A DNA stretch of 64,000 nucleotides from contig DGPA01000041.1 in assembly GCA_002389505.1 (NCBI GenBank), positions 15,703 to 79,702 on the forward strand, written 5' to 3'. The notes under the pieces were generated by a model, which searched no databases, had not been told where the DNA came from, and saw only the letters and a program-made list of their open reading frames with translations. The DNA is from Halieaceae bacterium UBA4452. GTDB lineage: Bacteria > Pseudomonadota > Gammaproteobacteria > Pseudomonadales > Halieaceae. Below, one piece after another: positions 53,785 through 62,614 of this stretch. Positions within the stretch are counted from its first letter, which is position 1, and each line of letters starts with the position of its first letter. Both the position numbers and the translations under genes were made by a program.

Positions 53785-54432
53785 ATGTTTATGGCTGTAA
53801 CCGCGAGTGAACCAGAGAGGAAGAGGCGGAAAATTCGCCCCCGCTCCGAGCGTCGGCAGCAACTCATCGACGCCACGATTCGCTGTATCGCTCACTATGG
53901 GCTTTCTTCTACCACCATGCAGACGGTGACGCGCGAAGCAGGATTGAGTCTAGGGACTGCTAATCTGCATTTTGATAGCAAAGAGAATCTACTGAACGAA
54001 ACGCTACTGTTTGTCACTAATGAATACAATGAAGGCCTGCTGGCTATTATGAATAGCGAGGGTATTGCTAGCCTGGCAGGTCGGCTGTCGTTACTGCTCG
54101 ATTTTCAACTGGGCCCCAGTGTCACCCAGCGGCATAAAATGGCGGTCTGGTTTGCCTATTATGGCGAAGCTGGGGCACGTCCGGTCTATCAAAAAATTTG
54201 TTCTCGTCGGGATCGAGCAGCTGCACAGCGGTTTGAAGCGCTATTCGATAGCATCATCGCCGATGGCGGCTACGAGAACGTGGATGCCAAGCAGCTGGCG
54301 ATTGGCTATTTATCGCTCATTGATGGTCTATGGCTGGCGTTACTGATCGGCCCCAAAGATTTGAGTAAAGCGGGTGCCCGCGCAGTCGCTCAGGCTTTTC
54401 TGCACCAAGCATTTCCGAGACATATGGCTTAG
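53785..54432 (+). CDS. TetR-family regulator, BetI-like
   Basis: Transcriptional repressor of 215 residues. After a basic tail (EPERKRRKIRPR) comes a TetR helix-turn-helix RRQQLIDATIRCIAHYGLSS (about 20-39) with TMQTVTREAGLSLGTANLHF; this reading resembles BetI, which senses choline. The C-terminal ligand domain (about 90-215) is helical. Divergent from the FAD/GcvT/Rieske operon with a perfect palindrome between, so it likely represses that operon until a substrate binds (inference). Start uncertain among ATG 53785, ATG 53791 and TTG 53779. Confidence 0.88.
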   Translation: MFMAVTASEPERKRRKIRPRSERRQQLIDATIRCIAHYGLSSTTMQTVTREAGLSLGTANLHFDSKENLLNETLLFVTNEYNEGLLAIMNSEGIASLAGRLSLLLDFQLGPSVTQRHKMAVWFAYYGEAGARPVYQKICSRRDRAAAQRFEALFDSIIADGGYENVDAKQLAIGYLSLIDGLWLALLIGPKDLSKAGARAVAQAFLHQAFPRHMA

Positions 54433-54525
54433 ATAGACGCTGAAACCCAGAGGGTGGGTAGGCGGATGATACGAGCTGGGGACGATTGTGCTCGTCGCCA
54501 CAGCCAGAGAGCCATTAGCTTGGCG

Positions 54526-55083
54526 CTAGCGGTGAACCTTCTCGGGGGGAATGTAATCAAAAATAAAGTTGATTCTGCCCTCAGTCCCTTTATTCATGAC
54601 GCTGTGTTGTTTTTGATTATTAATTTCATACACTTCGCCAATTTGCATCTGCTGGGGTCTGCCGTCGATCATAAAACGTACCCGGCTGTTGGTGTAAATG
54701 GGAATGTGAATACGGTGCCCGTAGTGAAAGGAAGGGTGCTTGTCGTTATGAGGCTTGATAATGCCACCGGCCTGTAGCCGTGCAGCCATGGCGCGGATAA
54801 TTGTCCCTCCGGGTGGATAGTGGTCCTCAAGGATTGTATGCATCAGCGGAATTGCCTCAGGGGCCAATAAATCCCAGCCTTTGTCTTTGGACACCTCTAT
54901 GTTGGGCCAGCCCTCGCCATCCGTGAAGACCATGACGATGGATTGGGTGTGCGCATGGACTTCATATTCTAGCTGGCGAAATTGATTACCCCACCACGCT
55001 TCTTCGGGCAGTGCCAGTAGTTTGTCACGCAGCGGTTCAATGTCGTATTCGCCCAACGCTTTAATGGCAACGCCAATATCCAT
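54526..55083 (-). CDS. aspartyl/asparaginyl beta-hydroxylase-like oxygenase
   Basis: Fe(II)/2-oxoglutarate oxygenase of 185 residues (PF05118-like). Iron ligands His112-x-Asp114 in KPHNDKH and distal His160 in KQHSVMNKG, with Arg170 for 2-oxoglutarate; RIHIPIYTN and INNQKQHS are family blocks. Relatives hydroxylate Asp/Asn side chains or peptidyl residues; the substrate here is unknown. The ATG follows AAGAGGCCT. It lies 7 bases downstream of the small frame 55091-55258 and the MFS gene, the likely operon mates. Confidence 0.85.
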   Translation of the reverse strand: MDIGVAIKALGEYDIEPLRDKLLALPEEAWWGNQFRQLEYEVHAHTQSIVMVFTDGEGWPNIEVSKDKGWDLLAPEAIPLMHTILEDHYPPGGTIIRAMAARLQAGGIIKPHNDKHPSFHYGHRIHIPIYTNSRVRFMIDGRPQQMQIGEVYEINNQKQHSVMNKGTEGRINFIFDYIPPEKVHR

Positions 55084-55090
55084 AGGCCTC

Positions 55091-55258
55091 TTACTGTGTC
55101 AGCAGAACGTTGATGATGGCGGCATTCAGTCTGCCAATCAAGACCCGCCGGGTAGCCCACTGGCCCAGCAAGATGGTCAATCGTTGGACTGCTGAGAGCC
55201 ACCGTATCATTCGTTGCCTTGGTCCTTGGGGCCGGGAAAGCGCATTGGCTCTCGCCAT
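55091..55258 (-). CDS. possible small basic protein between MFS and hydroxylase genes
   Basis: A 55-residue frame begins 5 bases after the MFS stop and ends 7 bases before the hydroxylase start, filling the gap exactly as an operon gene would. It is Arg-rich with a hydrophobic centre and end (LTILLGQWATRRVLIGRL). No ribosome site and no known family were seen. The fit of spacing is suggestive but could be chance. Confidence 0.35.
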   Translation of the reverse strand: MARANALSRPQGPRQRMIRWLSAVQRLTILLGQWATRRVLIGRLNAAIINVLLTQ

Positions 55259-55263
55259 AAGGG

Positions 55264-56520
55264 TTAGTGACTGCCCGCCACGGATATGTGCCGGTACTTG
55301 ATGTAAATGAGCCCATAAATCATCAGCGCGAGGGCAGCAGCAATGGCGCACAGAACAAACACAGCGTCAAAACCCCAGCCCGCATCGAGGATAAATGAGG
55401 CGGCAAGCGGTCCCAGCATTTGGCCGAGACCCTGTGCGCCAGGAATAAAGGCAGCCGCACTGCCCGAGCGATCGGTGACCGAAACGCCGCCCATTTGATA
55501 GACGTCGATAAATATCCATAAAAAATTAAAGGCGGCGACACTGAAGACAAAAATAGCGGCGGTTACCTCAATCGCCAGTAGGCCCACCGCGAGTACCATC
55601 AGGCAAAAAGTGAAGATAAGAGGCCTGTCGTAATCAAACTTGCGCAGGACAAACATGGCGCCAAAACAACCAAAAAAGGACAGCAATACGGACCAAGCCA
55701 CCACCTGCGAAGCCCAGGCTCCGTCAAGTCCTCCTGCTTGCGCAGCTAATTCAATATTTGACCAATAGGCGCCAATATTGATGTAAGCGATCACAATGGC
55801 AAACACCCCAATCCAGGCGACCACTGGGGGTCGTTGCACTCGCTTAGTAGCGGCGGCATCAGCGTTGATCTTCTCCGCTTCACGAGCGGGCATCCAGTGA
55901 ACAAAAGGCAGGGTAACGACGTAGGTGGCAATGAAAAAGCCGTAGATTTCGTTCATCGTCAAGTGAGGGATCAGCTGTAGCTCTAGGAATTGGGAGATCG
56001 CAAAGGCAAGCAGCATCCAATTAAAGGCCTCGCGAGGCTTTGAGCACGCACCCAATCCTGCCACCGCCACCGCGGTATAAAGCCCTGATCCAAAGCCAGC
56101 CCCCACCCGCAACAGCAGCGTCCCTTGGTAGTCCACGAAAACCATGCACAACCCGTTTGCGATTATCGCCAAACCAATCCCGGTATAGATAATGAAACGG
56201 CGATTGCCAGTTCGGATCAAAAAACTGGTGGCCACAGAGCCCAAAAAAAGACCCAGCAAGTCGGCGGAAGCGACACGATTGACTTGAACCTCAGTGAAAC
56301 CCAGTTGCGCTACCCAGGCGCTATTGATGGCGGGTAACGCCACCAATACACTGTAGCCGACTAAGGTCATGTACAGACTTAGAGCAAACGTCCGACGTCG
56401 GTCAAAAGGGTTAGTCGTTACCGAACTGCTAGTCGTTGTGTCATTCACGGGCTGGCCTTTGACTGGGTTGAATAAAATACTGACCCTAGTGGGGGGGTTA
56501 GTGAGGACTGCCTTAGCCAT
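55264..56520 (-). CDS. major facilitator superfamily transporter
   Basis: Inner-membrane MFS protein of 418 residues with 12 hydrophobic segments and a hydrophilic N-terminus of about 40 residues. Loop signatures such as RVGAGFGSGLYTAVAVAG and DRSGSAAAFIPGAQGLGQ fit the group, but no substrate-specific motif was seen. The ATG at 56520 follows GAGAGTACC; a GTG about 25 codons in is an alternative that would remove an unusual hydrophilic start. Substrate unknown; located in the region of the proposed betaine cluster and divergent from the TPR gene. Confidence 0.83.
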   Translation of the reverse strand: MAKAVLTNPPTRVSILFNPVKGQPVNDTTTSSSVTTNPFDRRRTFALSLYMTLVGYSVLVALPAINSAWVAQLGFTEVQVNRVASADLLGLFLGSVATSFLIRTGNRRFIIYTGIGLAIIANGLCMVFVDYQGTLLLRVGAGFGSGLYTAVAVAGLGACSKPREAFNWMLLAFAISQFLELQLIPHLTMNEIYGFFIATYVVTLPFVHWMPAREAEKINADAAATKRVQRPPVVAWIGVFAIVIAYINIGAYWSNIELAAQAGGLDGAWASQVVAWSVLLSFFGCFGAMFVLRKFDYDRPLIFTFCLMVLAVGLLAIEVTAAIFVFSVAAFNFLWIFIDVYQMGGVSVTDRSGSAAAFIPGAQGLGQMLGPLAASFILDAGWGFDAVFVLCAIAAALALMIYGLIYIKYRHISVAGSH

Positions 56521-56639
56521 GGTACTCTCGCATTCCCGTTGTCCAATGGCAATAGCGCGTGCTGGCTGTATCGCTCTATGTTTTTGCCGTGCAAATCTGG
56601 CAACATGGGAGACTCAGCGAACACAGTAGGTCGAACCAT

Positions 56640-58634
56640 ATGCAGCAGAATCACCCTAAAAGACGATTCGCTCGTGCCATTGAGCTGTTGAAGGGCGGTG
56701 CGCGGGGTGAAGCAGAAGCGGTGTGTCGAGATGCATTAGCTGAAGACGCGGGAGACATTAATTTCGTGGCGCTGCTGGGGTCGATCGTCGCCGATCGGGG
56801 TGACTTGGAGGAGGCCGCAGACTTGCTGGGTAGAGCCGTGCGGGCCGCCCCGGGCCACGCCAAGGCCCAGGAGGATTTGGGCACCATCTTGCTCAATCTC
56901 GGACGAGCAGAACAGGCGCTTGTCCATCTGCAACGGGCACAAGAGCTGCGACCTCCGCATGCGCCGTTATTGAACAAACTCAGTGGAGCCTACTACAAGC
57001 TTGGACATGCTGATCAGGCAGCAGCGCTGCGAAAAGAGGCGCTTGCACTATCACCCGGGCAGGCCAAACTCGATGAAGCCACGCGTCTTTTTGTTAGCGG
57101 GCGCTATAGAGAGTCAGAGACACTGGCTCAGGCGTTGGTGAGGGAGAATCCCCATGATGTCAATGCTGCGTTGCTGCTGGCACGGCTAGCTATCAACGCG
57201 AGTTGCTTCGATGACGCGCGCGCCATTTTAGAAAAAATCAATCAGACAACGCCGCGATTCATGGCAGCCTGGCACGATCTGAGCACCGTTTTGAAAGAGT
57301 TGCATCTCTACGATGAAGCCGTTGTATCACTGGAAAAAGCCTTGGCTCTTGATGCCGAAAATCCACTGACCTACTACTACCTTGGTGCTGCTCAGGCTAT
57401 GGCTGCACGCCCAGAACAGGCGGTGGAGTCCTACCAAAAAGCCATTGATCGAGATTCCAATCTCACTGGGGCGCACATCGGGCTCGGACATGTGCTAAAG
57501 ACGGTGGGCGATCAAGAAGGAGGCATAGCCGCCTATCGCCGGGCTATTGAACTGCGCCCAAACTTTGGTGAAACCTACTACAGCCTCGCCAATCTAAAAA
57601 CCTTTCGTTTTACAGAGCACGATATTACGAGTATGCGTAATCGCCTCGCCGACGACAGTTTGCCGGTGGAGTGTCGGGTGCACTTTGCGTTTTCACTGGG
57701 GAAAGCCTTCGAGGACAGCAAGGATTATGGGCAATCTTTTGAGTACTATGCTCTAGCCAATCAATTGCATCGTGACACGCTTGCCTATGATCCCGTGCAA
57801 ACCGAAGTGGCCCATCAACGGATGCGCGAGGTGTTCAGTGCCGACTTCTTCGCAGATCGCCAGTCGGCGGTGGGTTGTGTAGATCCAGACCCCATATTTA
57901 TTGTCGGCCTGCCACGATCTGGCTCAACCTTATTAGAACAGATTCTCGCTAGCCACTCGCAGGTAGATGGCACCAGTGAGTTGCCCGACATGTCTATTAT
58001 TGCGCAAAGCTTAACCCAGCCGCGCTCGGGTCAGCTGTTCCCGCAATGTGTGCCCGATTTAGCGGAGGAAACTATTCGAGCGCTAGGCCAACAGTATCTC
58101 GACCAAACTCGACGGCATCGCGGCAAGGCGGCTTTTTTCACTGATAAAATGCCTAATAATTTTGCCTATGTCGGCTTCATAAAAACGCTATTACCCAATG
58201 CGAAAATCATCGATGCGCGCCGCCATCCCATGGACAGTTGTTTTGGTTGTTTTAAGCAGCACTTTGCCAAGGGGCAAACCTTTACTTACGATTTGTTTGA
58301 GCTAGGCGAGTTTTACTTGGAGTACCATCGATTGATGACCCACTGGGATACGGTGTTACCGGGACAGGTATTATCGGTCCAGTATGAACAGGTGGTTGAT
58401 GACTTGGAGACGCAGGTGAGACGAATCCTTGATTTCTGCGAGTTGCCCTTCGAGGCTGGGTGCGTCAATTTCCACGAAAACAAACGCGCGGTGCGGACCG
58501 CGAGTTCTGAACAGGTGCGCCAGCCTATTTACACAGGGTCAGTGCAAACTTGGAAGCGGTATGAGGCGCACTTGGAGGGATTGCGGGAGTGTTTGACCCC
58601 CGTCCTTCCTGATCCACAGGGGTTGTTGCCTTGA
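56640..58634 (+). CDS. TPR-repeat protein with C-terminal sulfotransferase domain
   Basis: 664 residues. N-terminal half (about 1-370) is a series of tetratricopeptide repeats (NPLTYYYLGAAQAMAARPEQ, YRRAIELRPNFGETYYSLAN) for protein binding. From about 420 comes a sulfotransferase domain with the PAPS-binding P-loop FIVGLPRSGSTLLEQILASH, DKMPNNFAYVG and ENKRAV. It would transfer sulfate to a glycan, protein or lipid, unknown here. The start MQQNHPKRRF is chosen over an upstream in-frame ATG that lacks a ribosome site. It shares its stop with the start of the next gene. Confidence 0.83.
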   Translation: MQQNHPKRRFARAIELLKGGARGEAEAVCRDALAEDAGDINFVALLGSIVADRGDLEEAADLLGRAVRAAPGHAKAQEDLGTILLNLGRAEQALVHLQRAQELRPPHAPLLNKLSGAYYKLGHADQAAALRKEALALSPGQAKLDEATRLFVSGRYRESETLAQALVRENPHDVNAALLLARLAINASCFDDARAILEKINQTTPRFMAAWHDLSTVLKELHLYDEAVVSLEKALALDAENPLTYYYLGAAQAMAARPEQAVESYQKAIDRDSNLTGAHIGLGHVLKTVGDQEGGIAAYRRAIELRPNFGETYYSLANLKTFRFTEHDITSMRNRLADDSLPVECRVHFAFSLGKAFEDSKDYGQSFEYYALANQLHRDTLAYDPVQTEVAHQRMREVFSADFFADRQSAVGCVDPDPIFIVGLPRSGSTLLEQILASHSQVDGTSELPDMSIIAQSLTQPRSGQLFPQCVPDLAEETIRALGQQYLDQTRRHRGKAAFFTDKMPNNFAYVGFIKTLLPNAKIIDARRHPMDSCFGCFKQHFAKGQTFTYDLFELGEFYLEYHRLMTHWDTVLPGQVLSVQYEQVVDDLETQVRRILDFCELPFEAGCVNFHENKRAVRTASSEQVRQPIYTGSVQTWKRYEAHLEGLRECLTPVLPDPQGLLP

Positions 58635-59572
58635 TGGATGCTATCCCCAAATTGGTAGCCACCTCGGTGGTGCGCGGTTCACAAAAGGGCCAAAGCCATG
58701 GTGGCGTTTACTTAATCGATTTTGCCTCGCAGCGGGTGGAACAAAAGATAGACTGGAACAGGGGGGAGATCGACTTCACGGGACGCGGTTGGGACCGAGG
58801 GCTTCGGGGGATCGAGTTCACTGAGGACGCTATCTGGATTGCGGCGAGTGACGAACTGTTTTGCTATTCCCCGACCTTCGAATTATTGGGCTCTTATCGC
58901 AATGCTTATTTGCGGCACTGTCATGAAATTTGCCGCAGAGACGACCTACTGTTTCTGACTTCGACGGGATTCGATTCGATTTTGGCGTTTGATCTTCGCT
59001 CTAAGGACTACGTATGGGGGGTCTATGTGTCTAAAAATGGCGCCGAGTGGGTTGGCCAACCGTTTGATCCTCGCACCAAGGGCGGACCCAATTTTGTCAA
59101 TTCGTATCACCTTAACTCCGTGCGGGTCGATACTGACGGCGTATCTTTCAGCGGCTTGAACACCAAAGCCTTATTGGCGCTGTCCGCAGAAATGACAGTG
59201 AGCGAGATCTGTAGTTTGCCAAAAGGATGCCACAACGCCATGCCTTTTGCCGATGGCGTGATATTTAACGATACGGCGTCTGACATGGTGCGCTATGTTT
59301 CCCGTAGTGCGCCGCAGGTGGCCGTTCCCGTCCCCACTTTCCCCCCTCAAGAGCTCGAGTATCAGGGGGTCGATGACTCACGAATTGCTCGTCAGGGCTT
59401 TGGCCGGGGACTTTGTCCGCTGAGCGATCACCTGGTAGCAACCGGCTCATCGCCGTCAACAGTATCCATTGTTGATATTGTTAAAGGACAGCGACTCACC
59501 GCGGTGAATCTAACCATGGATATTCGTAATGCGATTCACGGCCTTGAATGTTGGCCGGCGGGCTGGGATTAA
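58634..59572 (+). CDS. propeller-like protein of unknown function, partner of the TPR-sulfotransferase
   Basis: About 312 residues with repeated short beta-strand motifs (GVYLIDFASQRVEQKIDW, LRGIEFTEDAIWIAAS, LRHCHEICRRDDLLFLTSTG, LNSVRVDTDGVSFSG), the kind seen in beta-propellers; it resembles the TIGR03032-type conserved family, an impression I cannot test. No signal peptide. Its ATG overlaps the sulfotransferase stop by one base (TGATG), so the two are translationally coupled and may act together. A bidirectional terminator follows at 59576-59598. Confidence 0.7.
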   Translation: MDAIPKLVATSVVRGSQKGQSHGGVYLIDFASQRVEQKIDWNRGEIDFTGRGWDRGLRGIEFTEDAIWIAASDELFCYSPTFELLGSYRNAYLRHCHEICRRDDLLFLTSTGFDSILAFDLRSKDYVWGVYVSKNGAEWVGQPFDPRTKGGPNFVNSYHLNSVRVDTDGVSFSGLNTKALLALSAEMTVSEICSLPKGCHNAMPFADGVIFNDTASDMVRYVSRSAPQVAVPVPTFPPQELEYQGVDDSRIARQGFGRGLCPLSDHLVATGSSPSTVSIVDIVKGQRLTAVNLTMDIRNAIHGLECWPAGWD

Positions 59573-59575
59573 AAA

Positions 59576-59598
59576 AAACGGGCCTAATGGGCCCGTTT
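59576..59598. terminator. bidirectional terminator between propeller-like gene and TonB receptor
   Basis: AAACGGGCC, five-base loop, GGCCCGTTT: a perfect 9 bp stem. The run of eight A before it gives a U tract on the leftward strand, so it best ends the TonB receptor transcript, and probably also the rightward one. Confidence 0.85.
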
Positions 59599-59618
59599 AT
59601 GCGCAAACATATCAGCGA

Positions 59619-62015
59619 TTAAAAGTAATGCCGTAAGGACACCCCAAAGTTTCTTGGCCGTATGACGTTTGAGCTGTTGCGGCCCCATACGGGATCAAAA
59701 TCTTGACTATCTTCGTATGTAATGCCGCGTTCATCGGAGAGGTTATTGACGTAGACTCGGGCCTGCCATTGATCCAGTTCATAGGTGAAGATGGCATCGG
59801 TCACATCATAGTCGCCTTGAGTGAGTCTTGCCGAGTTAGAGCCATCGGTGAGCTGATTCAATGATTCTCCGACGCTGTTGTGCTGCAGTCGGAATGCGCC
59901 AGAGCCACCAAATAGATTGATGTCCGAGTACTCTAGGTACAGCGAATAGCTTTGATCGGCAAACAGCGGAAGGGCTGATTGTGGCTCCAGTCCCGATGCT
60001 ATTTGGCCACCCGGGGCCCGGGGCTCATCGTAGAATTGCGGTGCTTGGACGTAAGCATCTTGGATGTCGGTGAAGTTGAAGCCGACTTCTAAATTTTCTC
60101 CAAGCACGGCTTTGAACTCAATATCAAACCCTTTGACGGTCGCGTCACCCACGTTACCTACCACCACCTGGAACGGAATGCCCAAGTTGAAGCTGGGATC
60201 GGTGACTTCAATTTGCATATCGTTCCAGGTCATATCGTAGTAGACCGCATTAAAGACCACGCGTCCGTCAGCAAAGACAGATTTAAAACCAAACTCCATG
60301 TTTTCTAAAATATCGGATTCATAGGCTACGGGTAAAGTGGGTCCCCCCTTGTCCAGTCCGCGACCTCGGTTACTGCCACCCACGCGATAGCCTTCTGAAT
60401 AAACGCCATAGACCATAATGTCTTCGGTGATGTTCAGCTCCAAGCCATATTTAGGAATGAAGCCGTCATCTTTAGCGGTACGGTTGGGAAGGTCTTGGTC
60501 GACACGACTATCAGGTCGCTCAACGGTGTAGCTTAGTTTTCGATCCACTTCGTACCATCGACCACCAATAATGGCGGTTAGACGATCTTCAATGATCTCA
60601 AAATCCATCTCACCGAATACCGCTTTATCGGTTCGCTCGGTGCCTTGGAATGAATTCCACCACGCATCGGTCGGTGCAATTCCAGGGTAGTAATAGCTCC
60701 ACGCCTCGAACGCTGGTGAGTTTCGGTAGCCATCAACATAGGTTAAAAAGTTCCAAAATTCTTCGGATTCTTGCCAAAATCCACCCACTGTCCAATTGGT
60801 TCGATCGGTAGCCCCGGATAATCTGAATTCCTGAGTCAGGCTCTCGTTGTTCTGATCATTGATGAGATAGCCCGTGGGGTCTAAGCCAAAGTCATAGGTC
60901 GGAAAGCCACCTTCACAAGCGCCTGTCACGGCGTTCGTGTAGTAACACTGACTGAACAGATAATGAAAGTAGGCTGCATAGGATTGGGTGTCATGTTGAT
61001 AGAACATGTCTCGGTCGTAGTAGGACGTCGCCGATACCAACTGGGCGAAGCCTAGGTCCCCTTCGATGACCAGGCTGGTTTGCAGCCACTCGTCGGTTCT
61101 GAACTCTGAGGCAAACTTCACTGTCTCCAAGTCGCCCACGTTCGGGTCATAATCATTGAAACCTTTCGCTTCAAGGTCCTGATAATTAGCGGTCGCGGTA
61201 ACGGTCCAGTTATCGTTCACCAGCCATCGGATCGCGGCTCGACCCCCTTGCCAATCAACATCGTTAATGTCTTCCTTTAAATACGCACTATTGTCTTTTT
61301 GCCCGCCCAGTCCTGTGCCGAAGTAGTCATCGACCACCGTATTGCCTAGGACATTGTCAATAAAGCCGGCATCCCGGGAGCTAAAACCTGACAGGCGAAT
61401 GGCTACGCTGTCGCTAAGCGGAATGTTGACCGTACCGTCAATATCATAGCCATTGCCCCCTTCTGAGGTAGAGGATAGTCCGCCGCCTATATTGGCGCTG
61501 AAAGCCTCTGGGTCGGGTTTGTTGGTAATGACCCGGACGGCGCCACTCTGAGATGAGGCGCCAAACAGCGTTGATTGGGGTCCTGCCAGGGCCTCAATAC
61601 GGGCGATATCGACGGGATAGATATCCGGGGCAAAAGAGGTCTGTGACATGGGTTGTTCATCGAGATAAATAGCGGCGGTTGGATCGACTAGGAAACCACC
61701 TCCGTCACTCACCCCCCTAAATACAATGGTATTTTGCCCGGGGGTTGTGGTTTGGATGTTCAGGCCGGCGACGAAGCGCGAGAAGTCTTCCAGCGTGGTA
61801 ATGCCCTGCTTTTGGATGTCCTCGCCGGAAAGTGACTGGACCATCATGGGGATATCCTGTGATGACTCTGCCCGTTGCCGCGCAGTGACCACGACTTCCT
61901 CCAGTTCCGCCCCCCTAGAGGCGCCAGCGATGGACAGACCAATAGCCGCCGCCACACCAGCAACAATAGCCCTTTGCTGGAATGCAGGTCGAATGTTTGT
62001 TGTCTTAAACGCCAT
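59619..62015 (-). CDS. TonB-dependent outer-membrane receptor
   Basis: Outer-membrane beta-barrel importer of 798 residues with a signal peptide (MAFKTTNIRPAF... IGLSIAGASRGA) and an N-terminal plug (EEVVVTARQRAESSQDIP, NTIVFRGVSDGGGF), then a 22-strand-type barrel ending in aromatic FGVSLRHYF, the usual C-terminal Phe. The ATG at 62015 follows GAGGAGAAG; a longer frame upstream is not needed. Substrate unknown; proteins of this shape in marine gammaproteobacteria import polymers, siderophores or vitamins. No regulator or SusD-like partner is adjacent. Confidence 0.92.
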   Translation of the reverse strand: MAFKTTNIRPAFQQRAIVAGVAAAIGLSIAGASRGAELEEVVVTARQRAESSQDIPMMVQSLSGEDIQKQGITTLEDFSRFVAGLNIQTTTPGQNTIVFRGVSDGGGFLVDPTAAIYLDEQPMSQTSFAPDIYPVDIARIEALAGPQSTLFGASSQSGAVRVITNKPDPEAFSANIGGGLSSTSEGGNGYDIDGTVNIPLSDSVAIRLSGFSSRDAGFIDNVLGNTVVDDYFGTGLGGQKDNSAYLKEDINDVDWQGGRAAIRWLVNDNWTVTATANYQDLEAKGFNDYDPNVGDLETVKFASEFRTDEWLQTSLVIEGDLGFAQLVSATSYYDRDMFYQHDTQSYAAYFHYLFSQCYYTNAVTGACEGGFPTYDFGLDPTGYLINDQNNESLTQEFRLSGATDRTNWTVGGFWQESEEFWNFLTYVDGYRNSPAFEAWSYYYPGIAPTDAWWNSFQGTERTDKAVFGEMDFEIIEDRLTAIIGGRWYEVDRKLSYTVERPDSRVDQDLPNRTAKDDGFIPKYGLELNITEDIMVYGVYSEGYRVGGSNRGRGLDKGGPTLPVAYESDILENMEFGFKSVFADGRVVFNAVYYDMTWNDMQIEVTDPSFNLGIPFQVVVGNVGDATVKGFDIEFKAVLGENLEVGFNFTDIQDAYVQAPQFYDEPRAPGGQIASGLEPQSALPLFADQSYSLYLEYSDINLFGGSGAFRLQHNSVGESLNQLTDGSNSARLTQGDYDVTDAIFTYELDQWQARVYVNNLSDERGITYEDSQDFDPVWGRNSSNVIRPRNFGVSLRHYF

Positions 62016-62614
62016 AGCTTGCTTCTCCTCTAAACGACACATAGCACACGTGCTGGCGCTCGCCACCACTGAAAGACTCGCGACAGCTAAAAACGGCCAA
62101 AGTTGAGGACCACATTAAAACATCTTTCAGCAACATACAAATTTTTCTGTGCACCACAGAGCGCCCTGACAGTAGGGTGGCTAGCGCGGGTCTTGCAGCT
62201 GATTTCGACGTCAGCGCGCAGTCATGACAATGCGGTCGTAGAAAAGGTTAAAGGCATCATCAACATCCGTATCCTCACGAATATTCCAACCGGTAAATAC
62301 GGCAATGAGATTGAGTTCGGGCACGACTAACGGGGATTGCCCCCCCATCCTCAGCCGCCAAACATGTTAGGACGATGAGGGGCTGCCTGCCGAAAGTCCC
62401 ACCATTAATAGCTGGACTTGGCTAGCTTGGGGTTCGATGCTGCTCCGCGTAATCCCACTCATAGCTCGCAGCGACAATGACTCTGCCGTGACGAATAATT
62501 AACATGGAGTCAATATTGCCGTGCTGTCGCGCACGGCGCCGACAGACGCTCGGCAAAAGGCGGTGGTAGCTATGTTCATAAGCCGATGCTCCGAGCGCCA
62601 AAGAGGGATGTTTC
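62016..62614. other. 599-base region between TonB receptor and glutamate decarboxylase
   Basis: Contains no intact gene. Bases 62016-62210 hold the TonB receptor's upstream region with no recognisable promoter. Bases 62211-62540 hold the remains of a serine hydrolase gene (separate entry). The rest, to the decarboxylase stop, shows nothing I can support. Confidence 0.6.
62211..62540 (-). pseudogene. decayed serine hydrolase (beta-lactamase family) remnant
   Basis: Two leftward pieces read like the ends of a class C beta-lactamase-type serine hydrolase. The N-terminal piece (about 62540-62422) reads ARQHGNIDSMLIIRHGRVIV and stops at TAG. The C-terminal piece reads APHRPNMFGG, TGA (62351-62353), then GWGGQSPLVVPELNLIAVF and on to a TGA at 62211-62213. 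The catalytic SxxK and YxN centre is missing, the two pieces are in different frames, and one piece has a premature stop, so the gene is dead. A typical member is about 400 residues. Assigned by eye. Confidence 0.55.

Noticed and set aside
62103..62330. Rightward frame of 75 codons downstream of the TonB receptor start
   Set aside because: Overlaps the decayed serine hydrolase on the other strand and has no family match.
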